Position numbers and translations under genes: made by a program
Assembly: GCF_020687045.1 (NCBI RefSeq)
Contig: NZ_JAJEPW010000036.1
Coordinates: 1-29,242 of the forward strand
Length of the DNA: 29,242 nucleotides
Reading direction: 5' to 3'
Source of the DNA: Vescimonas cirricatena
Lineage (GTDB): Bacteria; Bacillota; Clostridia; Oscillospirales; Oscillospiraceae
In this document: positions 23,572 through 29,242 of the stretch, one piece after another
Position numbering within the stretch: position 1 is the first letter of the stretch
How the letters are laid out: each line of letters begins with the position of its first letter
Notes under the pieces: model-generated
Database searches by the model: none
Told to the model about the DNA's origin: nothing
The model's input: the letters and a program-made list of their open reading frames with translations, nothing else

Positions 23572-24342
23572 ATGGAATATACGGAGCTGCCCCACCGGCA
23601 CGGAAATGACCGGGACCTGTCCCGGCTGGAGCATTGCATGCAGGAGGCGGAGAGCTTTCAGGCGGTGGCGGGCCTGTGCCGCCTGCTGTCCGATGCCAAC
23701 CGGGTGCGGATTTTCTGGCTGCTGTGCCACTGCGAGGAGTGCGTGGTGAATCTGGCGGCGCTGGTAGGCATGAGCAGTCCCGCCGCCTCCCACCATCTGC
23801 GGCAGCTGAAGGACAGCGGCCTGGTGGTCAGCCGCCGGATTGGCAAGGAGGTCTATTACCGGGCGGCGGACACGGAGGTGGCGGGACTGCTGCACCAGGT
23901 CATCGAGCGGACGGTGGAGGTCACCTGCCCCCGGGAGGAGGCCATGCCCCATGCACCCCACCTGCCGCCGGTGGACGCCCACGCCGGGGAGCACGCCGCC
24001 GGCCTGACGCCCCAGCAGCGGGAGATCATCCACCAGGTCCACCAGCTGCTGACGGAAAACCTGGACAGCCGCATCACCATCGAGCAGCTGTCCCGCCGGT
24101 TCCTGATGAATCCCTCCACCATGAAGGAGCTGTTCAAGGCGGAGTACGGCAGCTCCATCGCCGCCCACATCCGGCAGCACCGGATGGAAAAGGCGTCGGC
24201 CCTGCTGCTGGAGTCCGGCGACAGCCTGGCCCAGGTGGCCCGGGCAGTGGGATACGAGAGCCAGAGCAAGTTCTCCGCCGAGTACAAAAAGGTGTTCGGT
24301 ATGCTGCCCTCGGAGTTCCGGAAGCTCCACGCCGGACACTGA
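23572..24342 (+). CDS. ArsR-family metalloregulator fused to an AraC-type HTH domain
   Basis: 256 residues. Residues about 30-108 are an ArsR/SmtB winged helix (LSDANRVRIFWLLC, then MSSPAASHHLRQLKDSGLV). In the helix where CadC-type sensors carry ELCVCDL it has C52, C54 and C57, a likely metal site. A His-rich linker (H127, H130, H137, H141) follows. Residues about 165-250 form an AraC-type double helix-turn-helix (ITIEQLSRRFLMNPSTMKELFKAEYG and LAQVARAVGYESQSKFSAEYKKVFG). The fusion of two DNA-binding domains in one regulator is unusual. Divergent from the metal operon, it most likely represses it without metal. ATG 23572 is used with GAAGGAG ten bases before. A GTG at 23563 is possible but has no SD spacing. 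Confidence 0.88.
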   Translation: MEYTELPHRHGNDRDLSRLEHCMQEAESFQAVAGLCRLLSDANRVRIFWLLCHCEECVVNLAALVGMSSPAASHHLRQLKDSGLVVSRRIGKEVYYRAADTEVAGLLHQVIERTVEVTCPREEAMPHAPHLPPVDAHAGEHAAGLTPQQREIIHQVHQLLTENLDSRITIEQLSRRFLMNPSTMKELFKAEYGSSIAAHIRQHRMEKASALLLESGDSLAQVARAVGYESQSKFSAEYKKVFGMLPSEFRKLHAGH

Positions 24343-24350
24343 GCCGCCCT

Positions 24351-24379
24351 GCATGTTTTCGCCGGGAATGCACATGCTA
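24351..24379 (+). promoter_or_regulatory. Candidate sigma-G promoter for the TepA-like gene
   Basis: GCATG (24351-24355), 17-base spacer, CATGCTA (24373-24379). It fits GHATR-N17/18-CATNHTA in every fixed position. The predicted start is about 16 bases before the ATG with a strong SD between. In Bacillus tepA is under forespore control, which supports the call. Confidence 0.6.
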
Positions 24380-24402
24380 TCTCCGATAAGGAGGTGCGTT
24401 CC

Positions 24403-25092
24403 ATGACGGAGGAACCCAATCAGCAGCCGGAGCAGTCCGGCGACCAGAGCGCCCCGCGTCTTTACGACCTGGGCGCGGCCCTGGTGGAAAGCAGCCGGGG
24501 CAGCATATACTGCCTGACCATCATCGGCCAGGTGGAGGGCCACAGCCTGGCCCCCAATAACACGAAAACCACCAAATATGAGCACGTTCTGCCCCTTCTG
24601 GCCCATCTGGAGCAGTCGGAGGAGGTGGACGGCGTTCTGCTCCTGCTGAACACCGTGGGCGGCGACATTGAGGCGGGCCTTGCCATTGCGGAGATGGTGG
24701 CCGGTATGACCAAGCCCACGGTGACCCTGGTGCTGGGCGGCGGACACTCCATCGGCATCCCCCTGGCGGTGTCCGGACAGCAGACCTTCATCGTGCCCTC
24801 GGCGTCCATGACGGTGCACCCGGTGCGCATGAGCGGCCTGATGATCGCCGCACCCCAGTCCTATCGGTATTTTGAGCGGGTGCAAGAGAGCATCGTGTCC
24901 TTCGTGGCCCGGCACAGCCGCATCACCCAGGACGACTTCCGCCGGCTGATGCTGGCCGACGGGGACATGTCCAACGACGTGGGCACCATTCTGTACGGCA
25001 GCCAGGCGGTGGAGCTGGGGCTCATTGACCGGCTGGGCACCCTGTCTGACGCCCTGGAGGCTCTTTACGGCATGATCGGGAAAAACGGTTGA
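24403..25092 (+). CDS. tepA: TepA/ClpP-like serine protease (spore type)
   Basis: 229 residues with the ClpP/crotonase fold. The nucleophile is S116 in GGGHSIGIP, the histidine is H139 in TVHPVRMSG, and NTVGGDIEAG (83-92) forms the oxyanion region. An N-terminal Gln/Glu-rich extension of about 20 residues precedes the core. The family includes Bacillus subtilis TepA (YmfB), made in the forespore under sigma-G and involved in breaking down small acid-soluble spore proteins during outgrowth. It does not need ClpX-type ATPases. ATG 24403 has TAAGGAGG eight bases before. It stands alone and a sigma-A promoter for the next gene begins at its 3' end. The spore role is inferred from family and promoter. 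Confidence 0.85.
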   Translation: MTEEPNQQPEQSGDQSAPRLYDLGAALVESSRGSIYCLTIIGQVEGHSLAPNNTKTTKYEHVLPLLAHLEQSEEVDGVLLLLNTVGGDIEAGLAIAEMVAGMTKPTVTLVLGGGHSIGIPLAVSGQQTFIVPSASMTVHPVRMSGLMIAAPQSYRYFERVQESIVSFVARHSRITQDDFRRLMLADGDMSNDVGTILYGSQAVELGLIDRLGTLSDALEALYGMIGKNG

Positions 25093-25117
25093 TTTTGTCG
25101 GGGCCCTGTGCTATACT
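25089..25117 (+). promoter_or_regulatory. Promoter for the DivIVA-like gene
   Basis: TTGATT (25089-25094) and TATACT (25112-25117), spacing 17. Its -35 overlaps the stop of the TepA-like gene, so the two genes are in separate units. Confidence 0.65.
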
Positions 25118-25152
25118 GTGTACAAATTTACGGGATAGCGGGGGGCTATGGA

Positions 25153-25740
25153 ATGAACACCAATTTCAAAACAGCGTTATTCGGCGGCTTCGACCGGGAG
25201 GACGTGGTCAGCTATATCCAGCAGACCTCCCGGGAAAATCAGCAGCGGGTCTCCGCTCTGGAGGAGGAAAACCACGGCCTGCAGGAGCGCAACCGCGCCA
25301 TGGAGGCCGAGCTGAATACCCTGCGCCGGGCGGTGCTGGAAAACAGCGCGGCGGCGGACACCTGCCTGCAATTGCAGACACAGCTCCGGGAGCTCCAGGA
25401 GCAGGCCCAGAAGCTCCAGAAGGAAACGGAGTACCTCCGTGCCCAGGCGGCGGAGTATCAGTCCCTGAAGGACCACATCGCCGATATCGAGATCAGCGCC
25501 CACCGGCGGACGGAGGAGTTCCGGGCCAAGGCCATCGAGCAGCTGCGGCAGTTGACCCGGCAGCAGGAGGACTGGTGCGCCCAGTCCCGGGCCAAGTATG
25601 CCGAGCTGAACCACCAGTTCTGCCAGAAGCTGGCCCTGGCCCAGCAGACCCTGGCAGAGCCGGACCTGTCCGGCTTCCAGGAGATGGAGGCAGGCCTGCG
25701 GCAGCTGGAGGAGAGCTTCAGCGAGACGAACCAGGCGTAA
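25153..25740 (+). CDS. DivIVA-like coiled-coil protein
   Basis: 195 residues. The N-terminus NFKTALFGGFDREDVVSYI resembles the lipid-binding start of DivIVA/GpsB proteins (FxxxxxGFDxxxVxxYI). A long Glu/Gln/Arg-rich coiled coil runs from about 25 to 185, with a short break near 120. No transmembrane segment is present. DivIVA-type proteins bind curved membrane at septa and poles and recruit other division or sporulation proteins. Which partner applies here cannot be told. ATG 25153 is chosen because GGGGGG lies seven bases before and the DivIVA motif follows at once. The frame upstream lacks a good start. Ends before a strong terminator. Confidence 0.75.
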   Translation: MNTNFKTALFGGFDREDVVSYIQQTSRENQQRVSALEEENHGLQERNRAMEAELNTLRRAVLENSAAADTCLQLQTQLRELQEQAQKLQKETEYLRAQAAEYQSLKDHIADIEISAHRRTEEFRAKAIEQLRQLTRQQEDWCAQSRAKYAELNHQFCQKLALAQQTLAEPDLSGFQEMEAGLRQLEESFSETNQA

Positions 25741-25760
25741 CACCCAGCCATAAAGAAGCA

Positions 25761-25809
25761 GCACCCTCAGCAAGTGGCACTTTTGCCGCTTGCTGAGGGT
25801 GCGTTTTTT
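25761..25809 (+). terminator. Strong terminator after the DivIVA-like gene
   Basis: Fourteen-base perfect arms (25761-25774, 25789-25802), with further pairing inside, are followed by TTTTTT. It also lies just beyond the convergent phosphatase-GNAT gene. Confidence 0.9.
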
Positions 25810-25818
25810 CGGATATGA

Positions 25819-26868
25819 TCACTCCATGACCCACTGCCGCAGGTCGGGAATCTGCAGGCGGATATCCTTTTCCAGCTCCGCCCCGTCGCCCCGAAAGCCC
25901 AGGCGCTGCCAGAAGGGACGCAGGCTCTCGTCGGTGCAGGTCAGCCGCAGGTAAGGCAGGCCCAGCCGCCGCCCCTGCTGGATGATCTGGCCCATAGGCG
26001 GGATCCCCTGGCGGCGGCCCCGCCACATGGGGTCCATGGCGTACCAGGTGATGCGCAGGGCGTCCGGCTCCCGGACGGTCTGGTACAGGCCGATCAGCTC
26101 CTGGCCGTTGTACCACACGGCGGTGCCCTGCCCGCCCTCCGGCGCGCCGAACAGGCGGCCCTGCTCATGGCTGGCCGGGCGATACAGCTGGCCAGGCTCC
26201 ACCATGCCCTTGGTTTTCCACCAGGTCTGCTTGCCGAAGGTGGAGAGGCCCTCCTGGGCCGTCAGGTGGCTGTTGTCGTCCCGGAACACTACCCGCAGGT
26301 CGTCCCCCTGGGCCTCGATCAGGGACACGGCGGTGTTGTCGCCGTGGGGCGACTGGCCGATCTCCGCCAGGGGCAGCCCCTGAAGCGTACCCAGAACGAT
26401 GCGCATGGCCGCGCCGTGGGAGAAAACGGCCACCGTCTGGCCGTCATGCTCCCGGGCCACCCGGCGCAGGGCAGGCAGATACCGGTCCAGCACGGTCTGG
26501 GCAGTCTCACAGCCCTCCACCTGCCAGCGGTCCAGCTGGTGGTTGAACTCCATCATCTGCAAGGGCCAGCGGGTCTCGATCTGGCGCCAGGTCAGGCCCT
26601 CCCACACGCCCATGTGCACCTCCCGGAAGGCGGGCTCCAGGTGCAGGGGCAGACCCTTGGGGACATAAACCGCCTGGGCCGTGGTCTGGGTGCGGATCAG
26701 GTCGCTGGCGTATACGGCGTCCACCGGGATGTCCCGGAACCGCCGGGCCAGGGCCTGCATCTGCCTGGGGCCGCGATAGTCGGTGATCAGGCCCTCCTCC
26801 TGGCCGTGGGCGATGCGATAGAGGTTGCCCTCGGCCTCGGCGTGGCGGATGAGATAGATTTTCGTCAT
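25819..26868 (-). CDS. Histidine phosphatase fused to a GNAT acetyltransferase domain
   Basis: 349 residues. The first 205 or so form a phosphoglycerate mutase-like phosphatase: LIRHAEAEGN (R8, H9), RTQTTA (R59), FREVHMG (E83) and FSHGAAMR (H151). Residues about 220-345 resemble GNAT: WRGRRQGIPPMG is the acetyl-CoA loop motif and LRLTCTDESLRPFWQRLGF is the typical C-terminal strand-helix. The domain pairing is unusual. Substrates are unknown, possibly a phosphorylated metabolite or cofactor and an amine. The start MTKIYLIRHAE is at the family position. It lies 13 bases after the PyrF-like gene and is thus co-transcribed with it. Confidence 0.85.
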   Translation of the reverse strand: MTKIYLIRHAEAEGNLYRIAHGQEEGLITDYRGPRQMQALARRFRDIPVDAVYASDLIRTQTTAQAVYVPKGLPLHLEPAFREVHMGVWEGLTWRQIETRWPLQMMEFNHQLDRWQVEGCETAQTVLDRYLPALRRVAREHDGQTVAVFSHGAAMRIVLGTLQGLPLAEIGQSPHGDNTAVSLIEAQGDDLRVVFRDDNSHLTAQEGLSTFGKQTWWKTKGMVEPGQLYRPASHEQGRLFGAPEGGQGTAVWYNGQELIGLYQTVREPDALRITWYAMDPMWRGRRQGIPPMGQIIQQGRRLGLPYLRLTCTDESLRPFWQRLGFRGDGAELEKDIRLQIPDLRQWVME

Positions 26869-26881
26869 AGCAAGCCCTCCC

Positions 26882-27643
26882 TTACAGCACGGTGACCAGC
26901 TGCTTCAGCTGCCGGACGGCAGCCTGTACGGCGTCGGCGTCGGCGTATTGCAGGGCGGTGTCGGCGATCAGCGCCCCCCGGCCATAATCGTCGAAGGCGG
27001 GCAGGGCGTTCTCCCCGTCGCAGCCCAGCAGCAGCAAAAATGCCTTGGGAGCCCGGCTGCGCAGCTCCTTCACGTCCAGGACGTAATCGGTCTCCGCCAT
27101 CAGCGCCGCGCCATGGCGGACCATCTGGTCCGCCGCCGCCAAATACAGCCGGCGGTCACCGGACAGCAGATTCTGGATCTCCGGGGCGGAGGGGTTGCCG
27201 GTGCGGACGGCGGCAAACACGGACTTGTCCTCCCCTACCCGGCACACGTCGCTGCCGGGATAGGGGGTCACGGTGACGCCGTCGGCCCGGATGCCGCCCT
27301 CCACATACACCGCCGGGGCGGCGGTGCGGGCGTCCACAATGGTGTAAAGTCCCTGGGCCTTGGCCATGTTCACCAGGTTGGCCAGCACGTCCATGCCCAT
27401 GAAGCCATAGCGCAGATAGCGCTCCGCCTGCAGCACCACGGCGGGCAGCAGCGGGGCCGTCTGGCTGATGAGCTGGCTGCCGTGATAGCGCAGAGCCTCC
27501 GCCTGGGCCATGTCGCCGGGGCCGTACATATCGGTGAAATTCTTCGTGATCCTGGCGGGCAGCTTGTCCGCCTCCGGCCCCAGTACCAGGGCCAGGGGCG
27601 TTTTCCGGGCACGGATCTTCTCCTGTAAAAGTGCGATCGACAT
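26882..27643 (-). CDS. Orotidine 5'-phosphate decarboxylase-like protein lacking the catalytic motif
   Basis: 253 residues. Overall layout follows type-2 PyrF: a start with EKIRARKTPLALVLGP, then LQAERYLRYGFMGMD, DGVTVTPYPGSD and VRTGNPSAPEIQNLL, in the same order as genuine enzymes. The catalytic D-x-K-R-G-D region reads D104-A-R-T-A-A, so the Lys and second Asp are absent, and the usual GLDP near the N-terminus reads VLGP. This indicates a non-decarboxylating homolog of the same barrel fold, not a broken gene, since the frame is intact and ends cleanly. ATG 27643 has AAGGAG six bases before and a promoter at 27679-27707. It heads the operon with the phosphatase-GNAT gene. Function is unknown. 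Confidence 0.7.
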   Translation of the reverse strand: MSIALLQEKIRARKTPLALVLGPEADKLPARITKNFTDMYGPGDMAQAEALRYHGSQLISQTAPLLPAVVLQAERYLRYGFMGMDVLANLVNMAKAQGLYTIVDARTAAPAVYVEGGIRADGVTVTPYPGSDVCRVGEDKSVFAAVRTGNPSAPEIQNLLSGDRRLYLAAADQMVRHGAALMAETDYVLDVKELRSRAPKAFLLLLGCDGENALPAFDDYGRGALIADTALQYADADAVQAAVRQLKQLVTVL

Positions 27644-27678
27644 AAAAATCTCCTTGTGCGCGCAAATTTTTCCTCATT

Positions 27679-27707
27679 ATTATACGCACTTCCCCGGATT
27701 TTGGCAA
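27679..27707 (-). promoter_or_regulatory. Promoter for the PyrF-like gene
   Basis: Minus-strand TTGCCA (27702-27707) and TATAAT (27679-27684), spacing 17. Confidence 0.75.
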
Positions 27708-27715
27708 GGGCGGCG

Positions 27716-27745
27716 GAATGATTTTCTGCGGCCCGGGCCATACTA
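27716..27745 (+). promoter_or_regulatory. Candidate sigma-G promoter for the 59-residue membrane protein
   Basis: GAATG (27716-27720), exactly 18 bases, then CATACTA (27739-27745). This is a full match to GHATR-N18-CATNHTA and the best of the three in the window. Confidence 0.6.
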
Positions 27746-27773
27746 AGAGCGTCATGAAAAGGAGGGGTAACGG

Positions 27774-27953
27774 ATGTGTAAAACCGGTACGTTTTTGTGG
27801 GGCCTGGCCGCCGGAATGGTAGCGGGCGCCATGCTGGAGATCATCATTCTGCCGCGTCCCCGGCCCAGAAGGACCGCCGTGGGCAAGGCCATGCAGCGCA
27901 TGGGCAACGCCATGGACCAGGCGCTGGAGTCGGTGGCAGAAAAGATGAGCTGA
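27774..27953 (+). CDS. Short membrane protein, 59 residues
   Basis: The protein begins MCKTGTFLWG and has one hydrophobic helix (residues about 6-26) with GLAAGMVAGAML, small-residue spacing typical of packing helices. A Pro/Arg-rich stretch and an amphipathic helix with AMQRMGNAMDQALESVAEKM follow. It resembles YtxH-type small membrane proteins in layout. AGGAGG lies eight bases before the ATG, and a full sigma-G-type promoter is upstream, so expression in the forespore is likely. No named family is recognised. It ends just before a strong terminator. Confidence 0.7.
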   Translation: MCKTGTFLWGLAAGMVAGAMLEIIILPRPRPRRTAVGKAMQRMGNAMDQALESVAEKMS

Positions 27954-27995
27954 AAAACGGGGGCTGCGGCCCAATGTCAGCAGGTTAAGCTGGCG

Positions 27996-28037
27996 AATCC
28001 TCCTACCCTCAGAAATGAGATGGTAGGAGGATTTTTT
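27996..28037 (+). terminator. Terminator after the 59-residue gene
   Basis: Twelve-base perfect arms (27996-28007, 28022-28033) with a 14-base loop, followed by T. Confidence 0.85.
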
Positions 28038-28173
28038 AATAATCCAATGGGCTTGACAAAAGCGTTATCAGGAGAAGTCGAACCCCACCCATGTCGCTCC
28101 CCCCCCCACGGGGAGCGATTCCCGTTTTTGCCTGTATTCGGCAGGAATCCGGTTTTTCGTCTGGGCACAATGC

Positions 28174-28198
28174 TCACAAAAGCATCCTGCTTTTGTGA
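28174..28198. repeat. Perfect 11-base inverted repeat
   Basis: TCACAAAAGCA-TCC-TGCTTTTGTGA. It is not followed by a T run on the plus strand and could be a binding site or RNA hairpin in the region before the frameshifted gene. Confidence 0.5.
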
Positions 28199-28328
28199 CA
28201 TATTCCAATTCTTACAAAATTGCAAAAAAGCGGTTGCAAAACTGCCGCAGTGGTGTTGTATATGGTAGAGACGCAGGCCTGCATCCACTTTATGAAAAGA
28301 ATACAACACGGATGGGGAGGTTGATTTT

Positions 28329-28644
28329 GTGAAAATTTATACTACAAACAACACAGTAAACCGATAGTGTTGAGATATTACTCGACTATCAGGAATTAAA
28401 AAAGTTGGTAAGTTCTTTGAAGAAATTTGAAGATGAAGTCAACCAATTTAAAATGAAAAATAAAGATGCAAAGGGGTTGGGTTTTACGCATTTACATTTA
28501 AAGGATTATAGTCTGCCTAGTGAGTTAGCCGGTTCTACGTACATCGCAGCAACAACATACTCGTCGAGCCGCAGAAGCAGAAGCAGCGGAGGGAGCTCTA
28601 ATATGTGTATGGGCCGAAGGGGCCCGGTAAGGATGACTGTATGA
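28329..28644 (+). pseudogene. Small unknown gene with an apparent one-base frameshift
   Basis: GTG 28329 has GGGGAGG eight bases before and reads VKIYTTNNTVNR, then TAG at 28365. One frame over, an open stretch runs without a start from just after 28357 to 28644: TDSVEILLDYQELKKLVSSL, then a Lys-rich helix, a LHLKDYSLPSEL segment, and a Ser/Arg/Gly-rich C-terminus. Dropping one A from the AAA at 28358-28360 joins the two into a protein of about 105 residues. It is thus a broken gene, or a sequencing error in the run. The strong SD belongs to the upstream half. The end overlaps the next gene by ATGA. No family is recognised. Confidence 0.55.
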
Positions 28645-29198
28645 AGAAATTAGAAAAAGGCAACATGCGTATCTCCCCATCTGGGATGCATGACCAGATG
28701 ATGTTTTTCATTATATCCGGTGTAGGAATTGATGTGTTTTATATCTACGCCTATATCTCCTACTTTAAACCGCCTACTCCAATAGCCCTTGACGTAGTCA
28801 TATTCTGGATTTTTGGACTGATATTTAATGCGGTGGTATTTACCATGATTATTGCGCTCAGCCGGGTATACATTGTATCCACCAAGGGGATTACCGTGAT
28901 ATTGCTGGGTATCTTCCGTCACCTCTATCCGTGGGAACGGTTTCAGATGGTGGGCCTGTATCCCATAGCGAAAGTTATAGAAGAAACACCTGGCGAGGCA
29001 TTCATGATGGTATGCAGCACCGTAATGTTAGAAGGAACAGCCGGTGGACGGATCAATATAGAGCGTGCCACCTTTCGCTGGCCGCAGGTTTTGATTTTTC
29101 CACCGCTGACAGGCGAGGAACGCATGCAATTTGAAAGCCTGCGGCGCGGGGAAATACCTCCCGACCTGGAGGATCAGGAACCCGACGAGGAGGAATAA
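28641..29198 (+). CDS. Unknown membrane protein with two transmembrane helices
   Basis: 185 residues. Two hydrophobic helices, about residues 21-41 and 52-76, form an N-terminal hairpin. A soluble beta-rich part follows (RVYIVSTKGITVILLGIFRHLYPWERF, listed by position 77-103) and an acidic Glu/Asp tail. The layout, with a TKGI strand and YPWERF, resembles small membrane-anchored proteins with a PH-like fold, but I do not recognise a family. ATG 28641 overlaps the stop of the gene before it (ATGA), so the pair forms a small operon in the AT-richer segment. Longer starts at 28605 lie inside the preceding gene. Confidence 0.75.
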   Translation: MKKLEKGNMRISPSGMHDQMMFFIISGVGIDVFYIYAYISYFKPPTPIALDVVIFWIFGLIFNAVVFTMIIALSRVYIVSTKGITVILLGIFRHLYPWERFQMVGLYPIAKVIEETPGEAFMMVCSTVMLEGTAGGRINIERATFRWPQVLIFPPLTGEERMQFESLRRGEIPPDLEDQEPDEEE

Positions 29199-29212
29199 GT
29201 ATCCCGGCTGAC

Positions 29213-29242
29213 GGACGTGGCCGTCTTTTGTCGGCCACGTCC
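29213..29242 (+). terminator. Hairpin after the membrane protein gene (at window edge)
   Basis: Eleven-base perfect arms (29213-29223, 29232-29242) with loop TCTTTTGT. The following bases are outside the window, so the T run cannot be seen. Confidence 0.6.

Larger units (their letters stand above)
27954..28328. other. Hairpin-rich intergenic stretch at the border of an AT-richer region
   Basis: No gene can be supported in these 375 bases. They hold the terminator at 27996-28037, a hairpin CGCTCCCC...GGGGAGCG (28095-28117) with a run of nine C in it, then TTTTT (28125-28129), a second T run near 28152-28157, and a perfect 11-base inverted repeat (28174-28184, 28188-28198). Base composition turns AT-rich from about 28200 on. 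It may be a repeat or the edge of an acquired segment. No tRNA or clear attachment site is visible. Confidence 0.5.

Noticed and set aside
27977..28309. Minus-strand 110-residue frame
   Set aside because: No SD, crosses the terminator at 27996-28037, and has repeat-derived composition.
28034..28328. tRNA-linked attachment site for an integrated element
   Set aside because: No tRNA gene, integrase or direct repeat could be found inside the window.

Overview
The window looks like a chromosomal piece of a GC-rich, spore-forming member of the Clostridia, most like the Oscillospiraceae (Flavonifractor/Oscillibacter/Dysosmobacter type). The reasons are strong AGGAGG ribosome binding sites, sporulation genes (gerW, a tepA-type protease), an IspH-S1 fusion of the clostridial kind, and ATP-type PEP carboxykinase next to fermentative and purine genes. 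The genus is inferred from gene content and style. No rRNA, tRNA, insertion sequence or CRISPR array was seen.

Left part (1-11.3 kb). A partial comEC is at the left edge (minus strand), then a 50-residue Asn/Gln-repeat peptide gene (plus strand). A compact minus-strand operon of about 10 kb follows, read from right to left: site-2 protease, scpA, scpB, DUF2953 (ytfI-like), gerW (ytfJ), D-Ala-D-Ala carboxypeptidase, rluB-type pseudouridine synthase, RpiR regulator, BaiN/HI0933 flavoprotein, cmk, plsC and an ispH-rpsA fusion. It starts at a TTGTAA-N17-TATAAT promoter and ends at a hairpin terminator near 1.14 kb. Genes overlap or nearly touch throughout.

Middle part (11.3-21.2 kb). This holds a short unknown protein, pckA, a threonine aldolase-type PLP enzyme and a LysR regulator (all minus), a divergent small zinc-ribbon protein, adenine deaminase and a NUDIX hydrolase (minus). 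A divergent fused molybdenum hydroxylase of the selenium-dependent xanthine dehydrogenase type follows. Adenine deaminase and xanthine dehydrogenase suggest a purine salvage or degradation step (adenine to hypoxanthine to xanthine/urate).

Right part (21.2-29.2 kb). A heavy-metal efflux module consists of a P-type ATPase, a separate small HMA metallochaperone and a divergent regulator that fuses an ArsR domain to an AraC-type DNA-binding domain. Its two promoters overlap and share an inverted-repeat operator. After it come a TepA/ClpP-like spore protease, a DivIVA-like coiled-coil protein, a two-gene operon (a PyrF-like protein lacking its catalytic motif, then a histidine phosphatase-GNAT fusion) and a 59-residue membrane protein. 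The last 1.2 kb is AT-richer. It has a hairpin-rich intergenic stretch, an apparently frameshifted gene and a small membrane protein, and looks acquired.

The most interesting cross-window signal is that three separate short transcription units carry matches to the forespore sigma-G promoter pattern (GHATR-N17/18-CATNHTA): the Asn/Gln peptide, the TepA-like protease and the 59-residue membrane protein. Together with gerW they point to a small spore-related set. The second is the ArsR-AraC fusion with its operator. The third is the PyrF-like pseudoenzyme.
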